From Brachionus rotundiformis (Eukaryota > Rotifera > Eurotatoria > Ploima > Brachionidae), in contig JAESIW010000138.1 of NCBI GenBank assembly GCA_016802295.1, positions 443,904-507,903 of the forward strand: a stretch of DNA of 64,000 nt, in the 5' to 3' direction. Shown here piece after piece: positions 47,205-59,982 of this stretch (its first letter is position 1; each line of letters begins with the position of its first letter). The notes beneath the pieces were generated by a model that worked only from the letters and a program-made list of their open reading frames with translations, did not search any database and had not been told where the DNA came from. The translations under genes and the position numbers were made by a program.

Positions 47205-48542
47205 AAATTGAAACTAAAAAAATCTATCTATTTATTTATGTTCTTTTATGTTGTTTACCTATTTTAAATACTCGACAAAGAGCTTTTAATTCATTAATAA
47301 ATAATAAAAATTTGTTTTCGTTTTTTTTCTTCTTAATTTTGTTTTAGCCGTAAATAACTCTAAAAACCAGAAATTTTTTTCTAAAGAAAACCAGAATTTT
47401 TCTTAAAATTTTACTTCATTATACTTAATAATCAGCTTGGTTAGATTTATCCAATTTCCTCGATCCTTGATTGTTTATTCTAAAAAAAAATGCTCTTGAG
47501 ATATTTTAATTAAAAAGCTGATTCGATCTTAAAAATTTAATAAGTTCAGTTGAGACAGAACTTTATTTTTTCCAATATCCTCTGTGGATTTCAAGGTTTA
47601 GATCAAGGATTGTAGAGTTGGTTTATGTTATAATTATTCTAAAAACAGATAGCTGTTTTGTTTAGGCGTATGGTTTGGCTTGTACTTTTCTTTAAATTTT
47701 AGATATCATTTTTAATAATATTCAATATTTTAGATTAAAATTTTTATGTATTTTTTAGATTACATTAATAAGCGGATAAGAAATTCACGTAAAATATTTA
47801 AATTAGAATTTTTATAAATTGACGTTTTTTGGCTAAATTTATGAAATAGAAAATGAGCTATAAAATGATATTATTCATTAAGATTTTTGGTGACATTGGA
47901 TATTTTTCAGTAAGGATCTGCATTATAATTTAATATAGGATACAATTTTTTAAAAAATTATCATTATGTAATTAAAAACAATAAGCATACGATTAAAAGC
48001 ATGTGCAATAAACAATACATTTATAAAAACATATTTCAATTTTCTTTATTGATTTAATTTGACGCTGGTTGAATTAATTTAAAACAAAATAAAAAATTTA
48101 TATCCATTTGAATTTAATAACAAATTTTTTTTTATTTTATTAAAAAAATAGTAGAAACATAGAGATAAAGAGATAAACTAAAATTCTTAAAAGCTCCATT
48201 TTAATCTACACAGTCAGGAGTATTTATAAAGTAAAGTTTTTATGAACGCATTAAAAGATATAAAGCATCCAGGGATTTCTGAAGGTGCATGCTGTCAAAA
48301 CTTAAATTTATTATCAATAATTACCAATTTTATCTTATTTACTAAATAAAGAAATAAACTTGTAAAAAATTAATAAAATATAGATAAACAAAAAGGCATT
48401 AAATCGAAAAAGTATATCAATGCTAATTACATTTTTAACATTTTACAAATTCTGAGAATAAAATCATCTCTCATTTATTTTTTTTGAAAACATTTTGCAA
48501 ATAAAATCAAAATAAATGTCTATTTAATAATTTAGAAAAAAA
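47205..48542. other. Intergenic, nothing recognised
   Basis: AT-rich spacer before the M13 peptidase gene. An acceptor-like AATTTAG ends about seven bases before its start codon. Confidence 0.65.
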
Positions 48543-50999
48543 ATGGAAATGAATAAGAATGTATCGACAGACATTATTTTACGCTCAAGTCAAAGCAATA
48601 ATGACTATGACCAGCAGATGGCAATGTTGACCAATCGTAAGAGTGAAAATCAAAAAAAATCCTCTAAATTCTATCAAAAATTGATAGTTATAAGCACAAT
48701 TATTAGTATCATTATGCTTTTTCTTCTGATTCATACTTTTTATAAGCTGACTCAAACACAAACCAAATTAAACAGAATTTTAAAGCAAGATTTTGTGAAC
48801 CATCAATTACCCAATTCTAGATTTCTTTCTCACTCTGAAACCAAAACTGAATGCAAAACAACCGCCTGTTACAAAGCAGCCAATTTTATGCTTAACAATC
48901 TAAATCAGTCAATAAAACCCTGTGACAATTTTTACCAATTTGCATGTGGTACATGGCTTAATGAAAGACCTGAAGAAAAAGACCATTTTACAATGGCCTA
49001 CGAGAAAATGCTTAAAGACTTGTCAGATATTGTAAAAAAACCCATTCTAGAAACCGACACGGAAATAAAAAAAAATCTTAAAACTTATTTTCAATCTTGT
49101 ACAAATCAAGGTTTAATTGAATACCAATCAGACAAAGAATTTCTAGATTTTATGACTACAAAGATTGGTACTTGGCCTTTAGTGCATGGTAAAAACCAAA
49201 AATTAATATCTGAATATTCAACCGATTCTTTATTCGACTTGGAAAGCCATTTAGCCACTTTGACACAACTGCGTGTGCCAATATTTTTTCGCTTCCTAAG
49301 CGACGATTTCAATCACACCAAGATTTTGATGAAAATTCTGTTTCCGGAAGACTATTGCCGCTTTCAAAGCTTTTTTCCAAATACAACTACCACACGAATT
49401 CGATTTGAAAATTTTTTTAAAAATATAATTAGTTATTTTCATGAAAAAACTAAAGCTGAAATAAATGAACAAGATTTAGCTGAGCAAATAAATGAAATGG
49501 TCGATTTGGCTCACAAAGTCTATTTTATACAAAGTGATCTGTACCGATGTGGTAGAAGAAGTTATAGAGAAACTTTGGTCAAAACAGTTAACGAAATCGA
49601 TTCTTTCATCAACTCAAATGAGACTTTGTTTAATTTCAAACGATTTCTAACCATCTTGAACAGCAAAGCCTCAACCAATTTAAACCCAAATACCCAAGTG
49701 GTGATTACCAATCAAACTCTAGCTTACTTAAAAGATTTGTTTCTTGGTATGAAAAGTTTAAGTTATCCTAAGCCAAAATTTCAAAGAGCTTTTTCAAATC
49801 TAATATATTTCCATTCTTTATACTCATTGATCAAGCCATCAGGTCTTTTTTCCACCCCGCACATAAATCTTCTACTCCCAATTAGATATTACCATGCTTT
49901 TTTTGAATATGGTAAACATGTGACTAAAATAAATCCAGTTGACAATTTTGAAATGATTTATAAGATAGATCGGGACCAAAATTGCGCTTTTTCGATGCTT
50001 TACGCTTTCTCTGTACCAGATACTGAAGAACAGACAGAACTTCAGAGTCTTTTTTTGACACAAAAATTCGACACCATGATAAAAAATCAGACTTATTCAA
50101 TGCTTAGAAAGTTGATAAACAGCACCATAGACGTGGTCTGGAAGCAGAAATGGATTGATGACAAGACTAAAAATAAAGTTGTGGAAAATCTGGACAAAAT
50201 GGAACACAAAATGGTTTTTACAGATAAAATATTTGACAGAAAAAGAAGTAGAAGATTTAAGATCAACTATAATATGACGTCAAGTTATGTCATTAATAAA
50301 CTTATCCTAAATGAGTTTTCTTATACCAAAGAATTTGACTTGGTTGGAATTGAACAAACATCTAGACTGAGAAATAAGCATTATATGATAGACATATTTG
50401 AGGCCAATTTGATGTATTTTAAGGAGCATAATACGCTTTTGATGCCTGCCGGAGTCCTTATAGAACCAATATTTAACATTAATAATCCCATTTATTTAAA
50501 TTATGCTACTATAGGCTCATTTCTTGCCCATGAGTTGTTTCATTTAATAGATGAAGAGTTGTTCAAAGCTAGTAATGAAACACGGAACTATTACTTTGGA
50601 AAGCTTGAATGCTTGCGGAATAATTATGTCAGGTATGTTAAGATGAATTATGGATTTGATATTGAAGCCAGAGAGTCCATATCAGAACAAATATCGGACA
50701 CATTTGGTCTACTGGTGTCATTCAAGACCTTTTTAGAAGAGAGTAAAAGCAATGCATTCATGTCCAATTCAATGCTACCAGGTATTGCATATTCACCAGA
50801 GCAGATGTTTTTTATACGCTACGCACAATCTTATTGCCGAAAAAGACAACTAAATAGTGCTTATCAATTTGAACAATATCATGTAATACATGAATTTAGA
50901 TCACTTCAAGTGAGTCTTATACCTGAGTTTAGCGATGTATTTAGATGTAATACAAATGTTTTTTACAATTTACCACAATGTAATATATTTGAAATTTAG
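48543..50999 (+). CDS. M13-family (neprilysin/ECE-like) zinc metallopeptidase
   Basis: 818 aa, single exon. A type II membrane anchor lies near residues 44-63 (LIVISTIISIIMLFLLIHTF). The M13 N-terminal signature follows (ACYKAANFMLNNLN, CDNFYQFACGTWL). The zinc site is HELFH at residues 663-667, preceded by LNYATIGSFLA, and the third ligand is Glu715 in EQISD with Asp719. The C-terminal part has the family pattern MLPGIAYSPEQMFFIRYAQSYC and a conserved-type arginine (HEFRSLQ). All catalytic residues are present. The usual signatures HExTH and ENIAD are replaced by HELFH and EQISD, and the substrate-binding NAY/FY motif reads ANLMY. The protein should be an extracellular peptidase acting on small peptides, but the substrate pocket is divergent. 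Length is slightly above neprilysin (about 750). Confidence 0.9.
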   Translation: MEMNKNVSTDIILRSSQSNNDYDQQMAMLTNRKSENQKKSSKFYQKLIVISTIISIIMLFLLIHTFYKLTQTQTKLNRILKQDFVNHQLPNSRFLSHSETKTECKTTACYKAANFMLNNLNQSIKPCDNFYQFACGTWLNERPEEKDHFTMAYEKMLKDLSDIVKKPILETDTEIKKNLKTYFQSCTNQGLIEYQSDKEFLDFMTTKIGTWPLVHGKNQKLISEYSTDSLFDLESHLATLTQLRVPIFFRFLSDDFNHTKILMKILFPEDYCRFQSFFPNTTTTRIRFENFFKNIISYFHEKTKAEINEQDLAEQINEMVDLAHKVYFIQSDLYRCGRRSYRETLVKTVNEIDSFINSNETLFNFKRFLTILNSKASTNLNPNTQVVITNQTLAYLKDLFLGMKSLSYPKPKFQRAFSNLIYFHSLYSLIKPSGLFSTPHINLLLPIRYYHAFFEYGKHVTKINPVDNFEMIYKIDRDQNCAFSMLYAFSVPDTEEQTELQSLFLTQKFDTMIKNQTYSMLRKLINSTIDVVWKQKWIDDKTKNKVVENLDKMEHKMVFTDKIFDRKRSRRFKINYNMTSSYVINKLILNEFSYTKEFDLVGIEQTSRLRNKHYMIDIFEANLMYFKEHNTLLMPAGVLIEPIFNINNPIYLNYATIGSFLAHELFHLIDEELFKASNETRNYYFGKLECLRNNYVRYVKMNYGFDIEARESISEQISDTFGLLVSFKTFLEESKSNAFMSNSMLPGIAYSPEQMFFIRYAQSYCRKRQLNSAYQFEQYHVIHEFRSLQVSLIPEFSDVFRCNTNVFYNLPQCNIFEI

Positions 51000-51599
51000 T
51001 TTCTTTTGTATTTTTAATTTTTCAAGTGGTTTGTTTTTAAAATTATTTTAAGCAAATTTTTGAAATTTAATATCTTACTGTTTAATTAAGTTAAAAGAAA
51101 TAAAAATTTATTTCGTTAAAAATTGTTTTTTTTTTGTCTTAATTTAAAATAGAAATTACAAGCAGGTGATTTATATCAATTTGAACATCAGTCTTCAAGC
51201 TGTTTATTTAGACTATGAATTTTATTGGTTAAAATGATATTTATTATTTTTGAAAATATCTTCAAAATTTTAACATTTAAATATATCTTATTCGTTTGTA
51301 ATTTAACTGTAATATATTTTTGTTCCTAATTATACCTAAAATATCAAAGCTATTCATCATTTATATAAAATTTCAAGACTTAATTATATTTATTAACATG
51401 AGCCACCTGTCTAAACTTCCTTTTTAAAATATTAAGATGTATTCAATTAGAACTAAAAGATAAAACATCAAAATTTTTATTTTTTTAAAAAATAATTTTA
51501 TACTTTTATCTAAAAAAAAACATAAATGATTTAAAAGTGTATTTAAAATTATTGTGAATTAATAATTAGAATGTATAAAATGCTTTTAATAATTAATAA
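51000..51599. other. Convergent intergenic spacer
   Basis: 3' ends of the M13 gene (+) and the ankyrin-PLAT gene (-) face each other here. No other feature was seen. Confidence 0.7.
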
Positions 51600-54500
51600 T
51601 TAAATCAGAAACTTGGACCGCATACTGGTCAACAAATCGGAATTATTACTGTTATTATAAAAATTTGTGCTGTATCTTGTATTTGTTTTCATGGTACTAT
51701 ATAAAGAATCGGCAGGTTCCGACATATTTTTTGACTTGATTGAGTTAAATCCGGCAGATAGAGAAAGTTCTTTGGCAACTTGGAGTTCTATTCTCTTGGA
51801 CAGCTCATACTTAAGCATATCTGCATAGGAGTTTGAGCCAAAAGACTGAAACGAGTCCGCCACTTTACAACACTTTGGACAATTGAACGATTTGCTTGAA
51901 TAGTTGGTAAAAAATTGGCTTTGTTCATTTTTGTTCATGAGACCAAAATTGGTGGCTGATTTAGAGCTAAATCCATTATCTGAAAGTTCTTCTTTTGATT
52001 GAACCAAATTTTGAAGTAAATAGCTGTTCAAAGTGGTCAATGTTTTAAGTGGAACTTCGGTAATCATTCTAGAAATTTTAATTATTCAAAAATATTTGTA
52101 TTTATTTTTTTTTAAATTTGTTCAAAACTTACGCTGAAATGTCAACCGGATCGCGTCTCATAACGATTTCGTTTCTATTGGCACCAGTTAGATTTTTCAA
52201 TGAGTTTATACTTTCATTAAGTTCGTGATTTGAAGTCTCCAAATTTGAATATTTGGTCATCATTGTACTAAAATCTTGACGAATTTTTTGCAATTCAGTC
52301 TAAAAAATACAAACAATATTTTAAAAAAATAATATAGCTCTTAGCTTTTTTTTAATAATATTTAATTTTGTTCAAGCAATTTAAATTTTCCTTTAGCATA
52401 AAATTCTAAACGATTTAAGAAAATCTCATTAGCCTATTTTAACAAATACCCTTTTATTTAGCAGTAAAATGAATAAATTTGGATATGTTTCTTTTGGCAA
52501 AAAGTTTAATTCAACCATTTTTAGTAAAAGCTCTAGATTTGAGCTCATACAATTTTTTTAATTTTTTTTTTGAATTAATAAACTAACTTATTTTTTAAAA
52601 TTATTCTGACCCCGATTATTTTGTTTTCTTGAATTAATTTTTTGAGGAAAATGATTTAGTTCACACAAAGATAAATGATATTCAAATTGTCAACTCTTAA
52701 AACAAAGAGTAGATTTAAATCTAATCTTTAAACAGGTTCAATAATTATGGCCATGTTGCTGGTTTAAAGATTTTGAAAAAATTTACAGAAGAGAAATAGT
52801 CGAAAACTGTGCACCAAATTTTAAAGACTAAATATTGCCAATGGTTTCTATGATTAAACGCGACAATTTTTAAATTATATACAGTGATCATGACACTATT
52901 GTGAATAAGAGGCTCAAAATTAATTTAAAATTTTGAAAAAGATAAAAGAGTAATGAATCCAATGAATATTTTTTGATTTCTTATCAATTCAATTTTGTTA
53001 ATTTTCTAAATTAGCTTCTAAGCTAAGTGTAAATTTTAAAAATTTTATGTAAGTTAAAATTCAAATCAAAAAATAAGAATAAATTATAAAACCGATTTTA
53101 ATTTTTTTTTAGCCAGAGAAAAAAAACAAATGGAATGAAATTAGCCGAAATGAACAAATTGATCCAAGGTAATAAAGTTAATATATTTTTTAAAAATTTA
53201 TATGCAGCCATTGAAAAAATTAAAACAAAAAACCTACATGTATTTTTTCATTAAAGTTATCCTTTTTATTATTTTTGTTTGGTGAATCATTGGCATCCGG
53301 AAAATCGAATTCGTCATATGATTGTTCAATGCGCTGTGTCATTTTAAGTTTTTCCAATTCTGTCTCAGTCTTGAATAGTTTATCACTTAAACTTTTTACA
53401 TCATTGTGAAGTTTTTTATTCTCATTCTCAATTTTGATATTTATATTCTCATTTTTTTCATTAAGCTCTTGTTGCTGAGTTAAATTCCTCAACTTGAGTT
53501 CGGAAATCTCTTCTAAATTTTTTTGTATTACGGACTCCATTTCATTAATTTTTTTCACAAGAGAGTCTTTTTCTTCCTTTTCGCGCTGCAACAAATTTAA
53601 CTGTATGGTAAAATCAGCCTTGGATTTTACCAATTGTTCCCTCAAGTCCTCAACTTGCTTGTACCTTTCGTCTATTTGACTCGAAGTTAATTGGGCATCT
53701 TTTTCTGTATTAATTAACCTGGCTTCGGCAATGGCCAGTTTTTCCATCAGCTTGTACTTATCATCCTTAAGTTTGGTCAGTTCTGTGTCATACAAGTTTT
53801 TTATTTTGTCATAATCGCTGCCTAATTTTTTCGCCTTTTCTTCTAAATTTGATTTCTCTATCTGTATTTTTTCATAATTTATATTTTTTTCTGAAATTTC
53901 TTTTTTTAAATTTTCGACCAGCAGTTCCAAGTTTCGCTTCAATTCGTTCAGATCATCCAATTCTTTCCTACATTTGGTAATCTCATCATTTAACGATTTT
54001 TTCTCTACATTAAAGTGCAAAGTGGCTAGTTGTAAAGCTTCTTGATGGTTTTTTATTTCATCCTCTTGTTCGTCCAACTTTTGGCAAAGATCTTCTTTAT
54101 ATTCAGCCAAAACTTTCCTATCTTTATTCAACTCATCAATCTGGTTTTCTAACATTTTCACTTTGACTGACAAGCTTTCTTGCTGATTTGCCAAATCGTA
54201 GTCTTCACTGTTTCGCAAAGATCTCTTTTCGGACAATTGTCTCTCCAATAATTGTTTTTCTTCTTTCAATTTTTCGATTTCTGCATTCATTTCTGGTGTT
54301 TTACCAAGTGAACTTTTCAATTTTTCAGCATTCATTTGAGCTATTAGTTTTTCTTTCTCGGCCAAGAGTCTATTCAAGTTGTTAAAACCAGTTTCGAATT
54401 TTTTTTTCTGATCCTCAGTTTCGTTCAATTGTGCTTCTAGCTCTGACTTAGCTTTTTCCAAGTCTTGATTTTTTTTCTTCAATCTTTCCAATGCGTTTTC

Positions 54501-57500
54501 TTCGTCATTCAGCATTTCTGGAACAATGTCATAAAAAGAGGATTTTCTTGGACTTGGTGAATTTCTGTGGCTTCCAATAAAAGCGCCAATTCCCTGGTCA
54601 ATGATGCCTGGCTTTCTGGGACTAGCTAAATTCTCGATTTCTTCATCGACCTCATCCGAATCATCAAAACTAACTTTTAGATTCTTCCTTGGTGAGCCCT
54701 TTCTAGAATCAGGTCTTGTCAAGGCTTCATCAGCCTCCGATTCGTTTCTAAATCCAGGTGGAGGCATGGACGCTTCTACTAGAGTTTTTATGGGAGACTT
54801 GGTCTTCTCTTCCAAAACACTATTAAATTGTTTTTCCAAGTCATCCACTGTTTCTGATTTTGGCTCAGGTTTAAACCTAGGCGAGCTAAAATCGTCGAAA
54901 ACATCCGAGTTTTGACTCTTTCTCTCCGATCTTATCAATTCCCTCAACCCGGGTGTATCTTTCTTCTCTTCAACTTTAGGTTTGGACTCAAAATTAGACC
55001 AACTTAAGTCACTGTCAAAAAAATCGTTTTTATTTTTTTCCTCTTTGATCATTTCCTTAATACCTTGAGGCTTGGGAATATTTTTTTCTTCCCTAATAAG
55101 TTCTACTAAGCTTTTGTTCTCTTCTTTTGGCTTAAACCCTAGCTCAAACTCTTCCACTAGGTCTTCGAATGAATCTGCTTTCTTGACTGGTTCTGGCACA
55201 AGATTATTATCTAAAAGAAATTTAATCGAACTATTAAAATCATCATTTTTATCTTGTTCAGTGTTTGTTTGCTTTTTTGGCGAAAGACTAGAGACTAATT
55301 GACCAATTGTTTCATTTTGAGAACCACTACTCGCTACTGAGCTTTGTTTGGGCAGGTTATTTTTGACCAAAAACGAAAGAGCTGAGGTATTATTTTCACC
55401 ATTGTGAACTGGAGTCACATTTGTTAAATTAAAAGAAATTTGATCCGATTTTTTAGTCGAATTAAGCTGCTTGGGTTGAAATTTTTCATCTTCTGAACTG
55501 TCGAAATCAGAAATTTCTGGTGGTTTATGGATTTCTTGCTTTGGTTGTATGGATTCGTTTAATTTTTCTTCATCAATTTGTTTCAATAGAATACCTTGTT
55601 TGACTGGCGATTGCTTCAAATTTAAGGTAAGTGAATCCTCTTCGTCGCTGTTCCAAGAGCTTACAGAGATGGATTTTCTATTTGAGTCTGATGTTAGTTC
55701 GATTTCTGTCTGATGGTCTAATTCATCTTTTGCCAACCATCGATTACAGTGAAAAACAGATTTATTGTCAGTGATATTATCATGTAGGACAACTTTTTCC
55801 AAATGCCATCCGGAAAAAGCACCTTTGTTATCATGACCAATTTTAATTTTAATAGGTTTGCCAATATCGGCCAAATTTCTGTCAAAGCGATCGCAGTTTC
55901 CTGCTTCAAATAATTTTTTTGAATTATTGTTATCGTCGAGGAAAAATTGAGCTGTATTTCCTTTGGTACCAAATATCTGCATGTAAACACCTGCGTCTGT
56001 GCCAGCTCCCTTTAACCGTGACGTATAAACATATATAGTCCAATTGAAAGATTTTGATTCTGTTGAATTGCTCTGGCTATTTGGCAATTTTGGCTTAGAT
56101 TTGGGAAAAAATGATGTTAAAACTTGAAACTCATTATTCGATGTATTGGATGTCTCATTTTTTGCTTGGAAAAGCCAATTGTTGCTGTCAAACACTTTAT
56201 CTTTTAGTTGATATAAAAATTATTCTAATTGTAAAGAAAAAAGGTTCTACCGAGATTTGAACTCGGATCGCTGGATTCAAAGTCCAGAGTGCTAACCGTT
56301 ACACCATAGAACCTTGTTATTTATTTTAAATTAATTTAATGTATTTATGATTTTTTTCACTATAAACAATTTTTTGTTAAGAAATATATTTTTTTTAATC
56401 AAGTACTTAATTTTTTTAAGTATTATTAAATGATTGTAAAAAGCCAAAATAAGGTTTCTAAATTATTGAAAATTTAATTAAGTAAAATATAAAATAAAAT
56501 AATAATAAACTTTTTTCTATGTAGATTTGAGGGAAAAATTAATCATTTATTACCAAATAGTCTTGTCGAAATTATCTCTAATCCTTAAATTCTCATCAAA
56601 AAAGATTTTTAATTTGAGGTTTAATTTTTAAATTCTAAAAATCACATTTGAATAAAAATTTTTAAATACCTTCGTTAAAATTTAATTCAATATTACTGTC
56701 CAGCTCTTTGGAATTGGTCAGATCTGCTTTGCCGAAAATAGCATCAAATTTGTTGTCACTTTCGCGGATAATATTTCTCAAATTTGAGAGTCCGTCCTCA
56801 TTCTCGTACTGGTCATCACTGTCTTCATCATCTTCACTGTTTCCCCAGGTGTCAACTTTTTCATAAGATAATATCTTACTGGTATTTGATTCAGCATCAT
56901 TCTCTTTGGTCACTCTATATTTGGACGAAGTCTCATTTTTATTTGTATCTATATTATCCCTATTATGGCCAGCAAATAAATTTTCAAATTTTTTATTATT
57001 CTCTGATAAACTATTAGCCAGATTGTCATCTGTACCCTGCCGCTTCTGTCTATACATATGAGCGGCATTTTGCTTAACAGGCCGATTATCTCTGATCAAA
57101 GAAGCACAATTATGATGGCCATTTTGTATAGCGAGCTTATCAGCCGTGTCACCCTGGTTATCAGTCAAATTTTTGCTCGGTCCAAAATCAAGCAACTGGT
57201 CAACTATTTCCTCAGATCCGTTCAAAGCAGCCAGCATTAATGCCGTCCTACCATCGGCATTTTGTTTATCAATATCAATTCCATTTTCAACCAAAACATC
57301 AATCAAATGAGAATTTCTTTGTATCACAGCGTAGTGTATTGCCGAGTTTCGGTCTTTATCTTGGAAATCAATATTTAAATCTTTGAATTTTAACAATTCA
57401 TTCAAAATTTCTATCTTGTTATCTCTTACAGCATAGATTAGGGGATTTAAGCCTTGTTTGTCTGGTTTGTCAACCAAACCTTTTAAGCTAGTGTTTTGCA

Positions 57501-57931
57501 GTAACAATTCAAGCATTTCAGCTTTTCCTGTAATACTCGCCTATTAATTAAAGGCTAATTTATTAATTTAGATAAATTTGAAAATTTTAATTTACCAAAA
57601 TCAATGGATTTCGGCCCTCTGAATCATATATATTTATCTTTGCTCCCTCGGATATTAAATGCTGAACAATATCTACGTGCTCGCCAGCAACTGCTAGATG
57701 AATGGGTGCACGTCCTTCTTTGTCCGCTGCATTTATCTTATCAGGGCGACATAGCTCAATTACTTTGTCTCTGTCACCTTTCCAAGCGGCCAAGTGCAAT
57801 TTGGATAAATCTTTTTCTTTGACTTGGTATATCTGTGCCAAATAGCTGAGGTCGTTTTGGTTTTTACTGGATTTTCTTGACGGCGAAGGGGAGGAAAATT
57901 TGTCCTTTATTTTGCTAAAAAAACTCGGCAT
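51600..57931 (-). CDS. Ankyrin-repeat/PLAT/coiled-coil protein, ANKRD26-like N-terminus
   Basis: Exons (minus strand) 57596-57931, 56670-57540, 53238-56200, 52133-52299 and 51600-52068; 4806 nt, 1601 aa, phases consistent at every join. The N-terminus (PSFFSKIKDKFSS, then YQVKEKDLSKLHLAAWKGD) and ankyrin repeats at about residues 40-230 resemble ANKRD26, as does the later motif KVDTWGNSEDDEDSDD. The third exon begins with a PLAT/LH2 domain (about 450-575: WTIYVYTSRLKGAGTDAGVY, GHDNKGAFSGWHLEKVVL). Ser/Glu-rich linkers and long coiled coils follow, about 960-1370, then a short C-terminal region. ANKRD26 proteins act at centriolar distal appendages; PLAT domains bind lipids or proteins. The join between exons 2 and 3 spans a 469-bp intron holding a tRNA gene and rests on phase and splice motifs. 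If wrong, these are two genes, but the third exon lacks an in-frame ATG upstream of the PLAT domain. Confidence 0.8.
52300..53237 (-). other. 938-bp intron of the ankyrin-PLAT gene
   Basis: AT-rich, no nested gene or repeat recognised. It is flanked by ACAT|GTAGGT and TTTTTTAG|ACTG on the minus strand, phase 0. Confidence 0.7.
56243..56313 (-). tRNA. tRNA-Gln(TTG)
   Basis: On the minus strand GGTTCTA pairs with TAGAACC. The D-arm, anticodon arm (CTGGACTTTGAATCCAG, anticodon TTG) and T-arm (CGAGTTCAAATCTCG) are all present. A TTTTTTCTTT run follows as Pol III terminator. It lies in the sense direction within the 469-bp intron 56201-56669 of the ankyrin-PLAT gene. Confidence 0.96.
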
Positions 57932-59982
57932 TGTTCGATTAATAAAGTGGTTACATTAATTGCTAATTCTAGAAAAGCAATTTGCCTATAGAAATGAATC
58001 AGGTAAAAATAATTTTCAAAAAAACAAAAGAATAACAAATTTTTTCGATTGATTTTTTTTTCTTTGGAGCAAATAAGTTAATAATTAGAATTTATTTTTA
58101 GTTCTTTTATTAAGTTAATAATTGAAAAAAAAATGAAATAGGGAACACGGCCTTCACTATTTAGAAATTTTTGCAAATCTCTAGTTTTAAATTATTTTTG
58201 CTAGAATTGGTAACCATGGAAACCTTTTTTTTAGCAGAATTTTTAAGTGCTTAAGTGCTTGTTAATTACATGAAGCTTTAGTTTTTTTTTATAAATTGTG
58301 TTTCTTAAATTTGAAAATTTTTAATATTCGTTTAGTGGTCAAGAAGATGTTAAAAAAAGGTGAATAGAATCTTTATCGGTCACACTTGTCAAGTATCTTT
58401 ATTTAAAAATCAATAAATTTTTATACAGACTTGAAACAAATTCCATTTCTAATTAGTCGGAAAAATTAATTGAATACTCTCAAAAGATTCATGATATTTT
58501 CCTTTCCGAAAATTTAAACTTACCCTATTTTTTTCATAAATTACTCTAATTTTAAACATCAAAGTAAATTTTGAAATTTTTTTCAAACTGGAGTACTTTT
58601 TTTTGCTTATAAGTTTACGATTATTTGATTAAAATAATGAAACAATTAATTAAGTTGTTTATTTGTAATAAGTTTAATATTTAATAAACATAACAAGTTA
58701 TTTTAATATTTGAATATATAATATATATATTTAGATTTATTTTAATATTTTTTAAAAATTTTTTTTTCAAAAAATCAAACGAGACTCGAATAAATTTTGT
58801 TAGTTTTTTAATTTTTAAAAATTTATACAAATTAAAATAGATTTTTTCCCAAAATCAATATAATCTAATTTTCATTTTTCTTATTCAATTGAAAAAAAAT
58901 TTGATATGATTTGAGATTATTTACGATTTTAAAATCAAAAGATGTTATCTGATAACTGAACCATTTTTGTCATCAACAAAAATGAATTAAATTTCCTTCT
59001 ATATCAATATATTTTGCTTTTATCAATTACATTGAAAATTAATTTTAAAAATAAAAATTAACAATAAGTATTAAAGATAATACAATGAACGCCCAATACC
59101 ATTTTTCTGAATTAAATATTATTGCTTTTTAATTGTATTTAATTATATCATTAAATTTAAAGCAATTATTGATTTTATAAATTATCAAAAATCAAATTAT
59201 TTGTAATTAAAGATGAATTAAAATGAATTTTCATTATTTTTATTTTAAGTTTAATTTAACATGCAAATAATAATGGTTATAAGAAATAATTCTTAAAGAA
59301 ACTTTTTGTAAAAGCTTTTTTATAACTAAAAAATTCTACTGAAGGGTAAAAACACGCTAGATGATCGGGAATAATTATCAAAATTGCCTAGATCTAAATT
59401 TAACAAAACTTAAAAATTAAAAAAAGAGTTAGAATAATTCAATATTACTGAATTTCAAGCTAATAATTTAGCTTTTTTTACAGAGAATCCTCTTTAACAT
59501 AAAAATTATTTTTTAGCGTTTTATGCTAATATAGAATAATATTTCCTTTAAAAAATATGTTATTCCATCAAATGTTTATTTTGAATTTGGATATTTATTT
59601 TATTTTCAAATTAAAATTAATTGAACAACTATCAATTTGTGATATTATGTTATTTTTTATCTAAAGCAATCACAATTTCCTTTTATCTATTGATTTTGTT
59701 TGTTTCTATAAAATTAATCTGCCAACAATGAATTATTTACATAAAAGATCAGATTTATGGTCGTTTTTAAGGAAATTAGAATCAACATAATTTTCGAGTT
59801 AAGCTGTATTAATGGAATGAAAAAATGCTTAATTTATTTAATTAATTTTATATTAAATTTTGAAATTTTTATTGTCTTTTCATTTCTTATGCCTCAAATA
59901 ATTAATATTTGTATTAGAAAAATAAAAGATCTTTTGTATAATTTCATTACATAAACTAAGTAATTTTATCATTATTGTTTAG
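57932..59982. other. Divergent intergenic region, no gene recognised
   Basis: Very AT-rich; it holds the 5' flank of the ankyrin-PLAT gene (-) and of the membrane-protein gene (+). A 65-codon open stretch at 59757-59954 is low-complexity Ile/Phe/Leu and likely chance. Confidence 0.65.
59971..59982 (+). promoter_or_regulatory. Acceptor-like site directly against a start codon
   Basis: ATTATTGTTTAG immediately precedes the ATG at 59983. Either an upstream non-coding exon is joined here or a spliced leader is added. Trans-splicing is known in bdelloid rotifers; which applies here cannot be told from sequence. Confidence 0.45.

Noticed and set aside
59757..59954. 65-codon hydrophobic ORF upstream of the membrane-protein gene as a small membrane protein.
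   Set aside because: Almost only Ile, Phe, Leu, Asn and Lys codons, as AT-rich DNA gives by chance.
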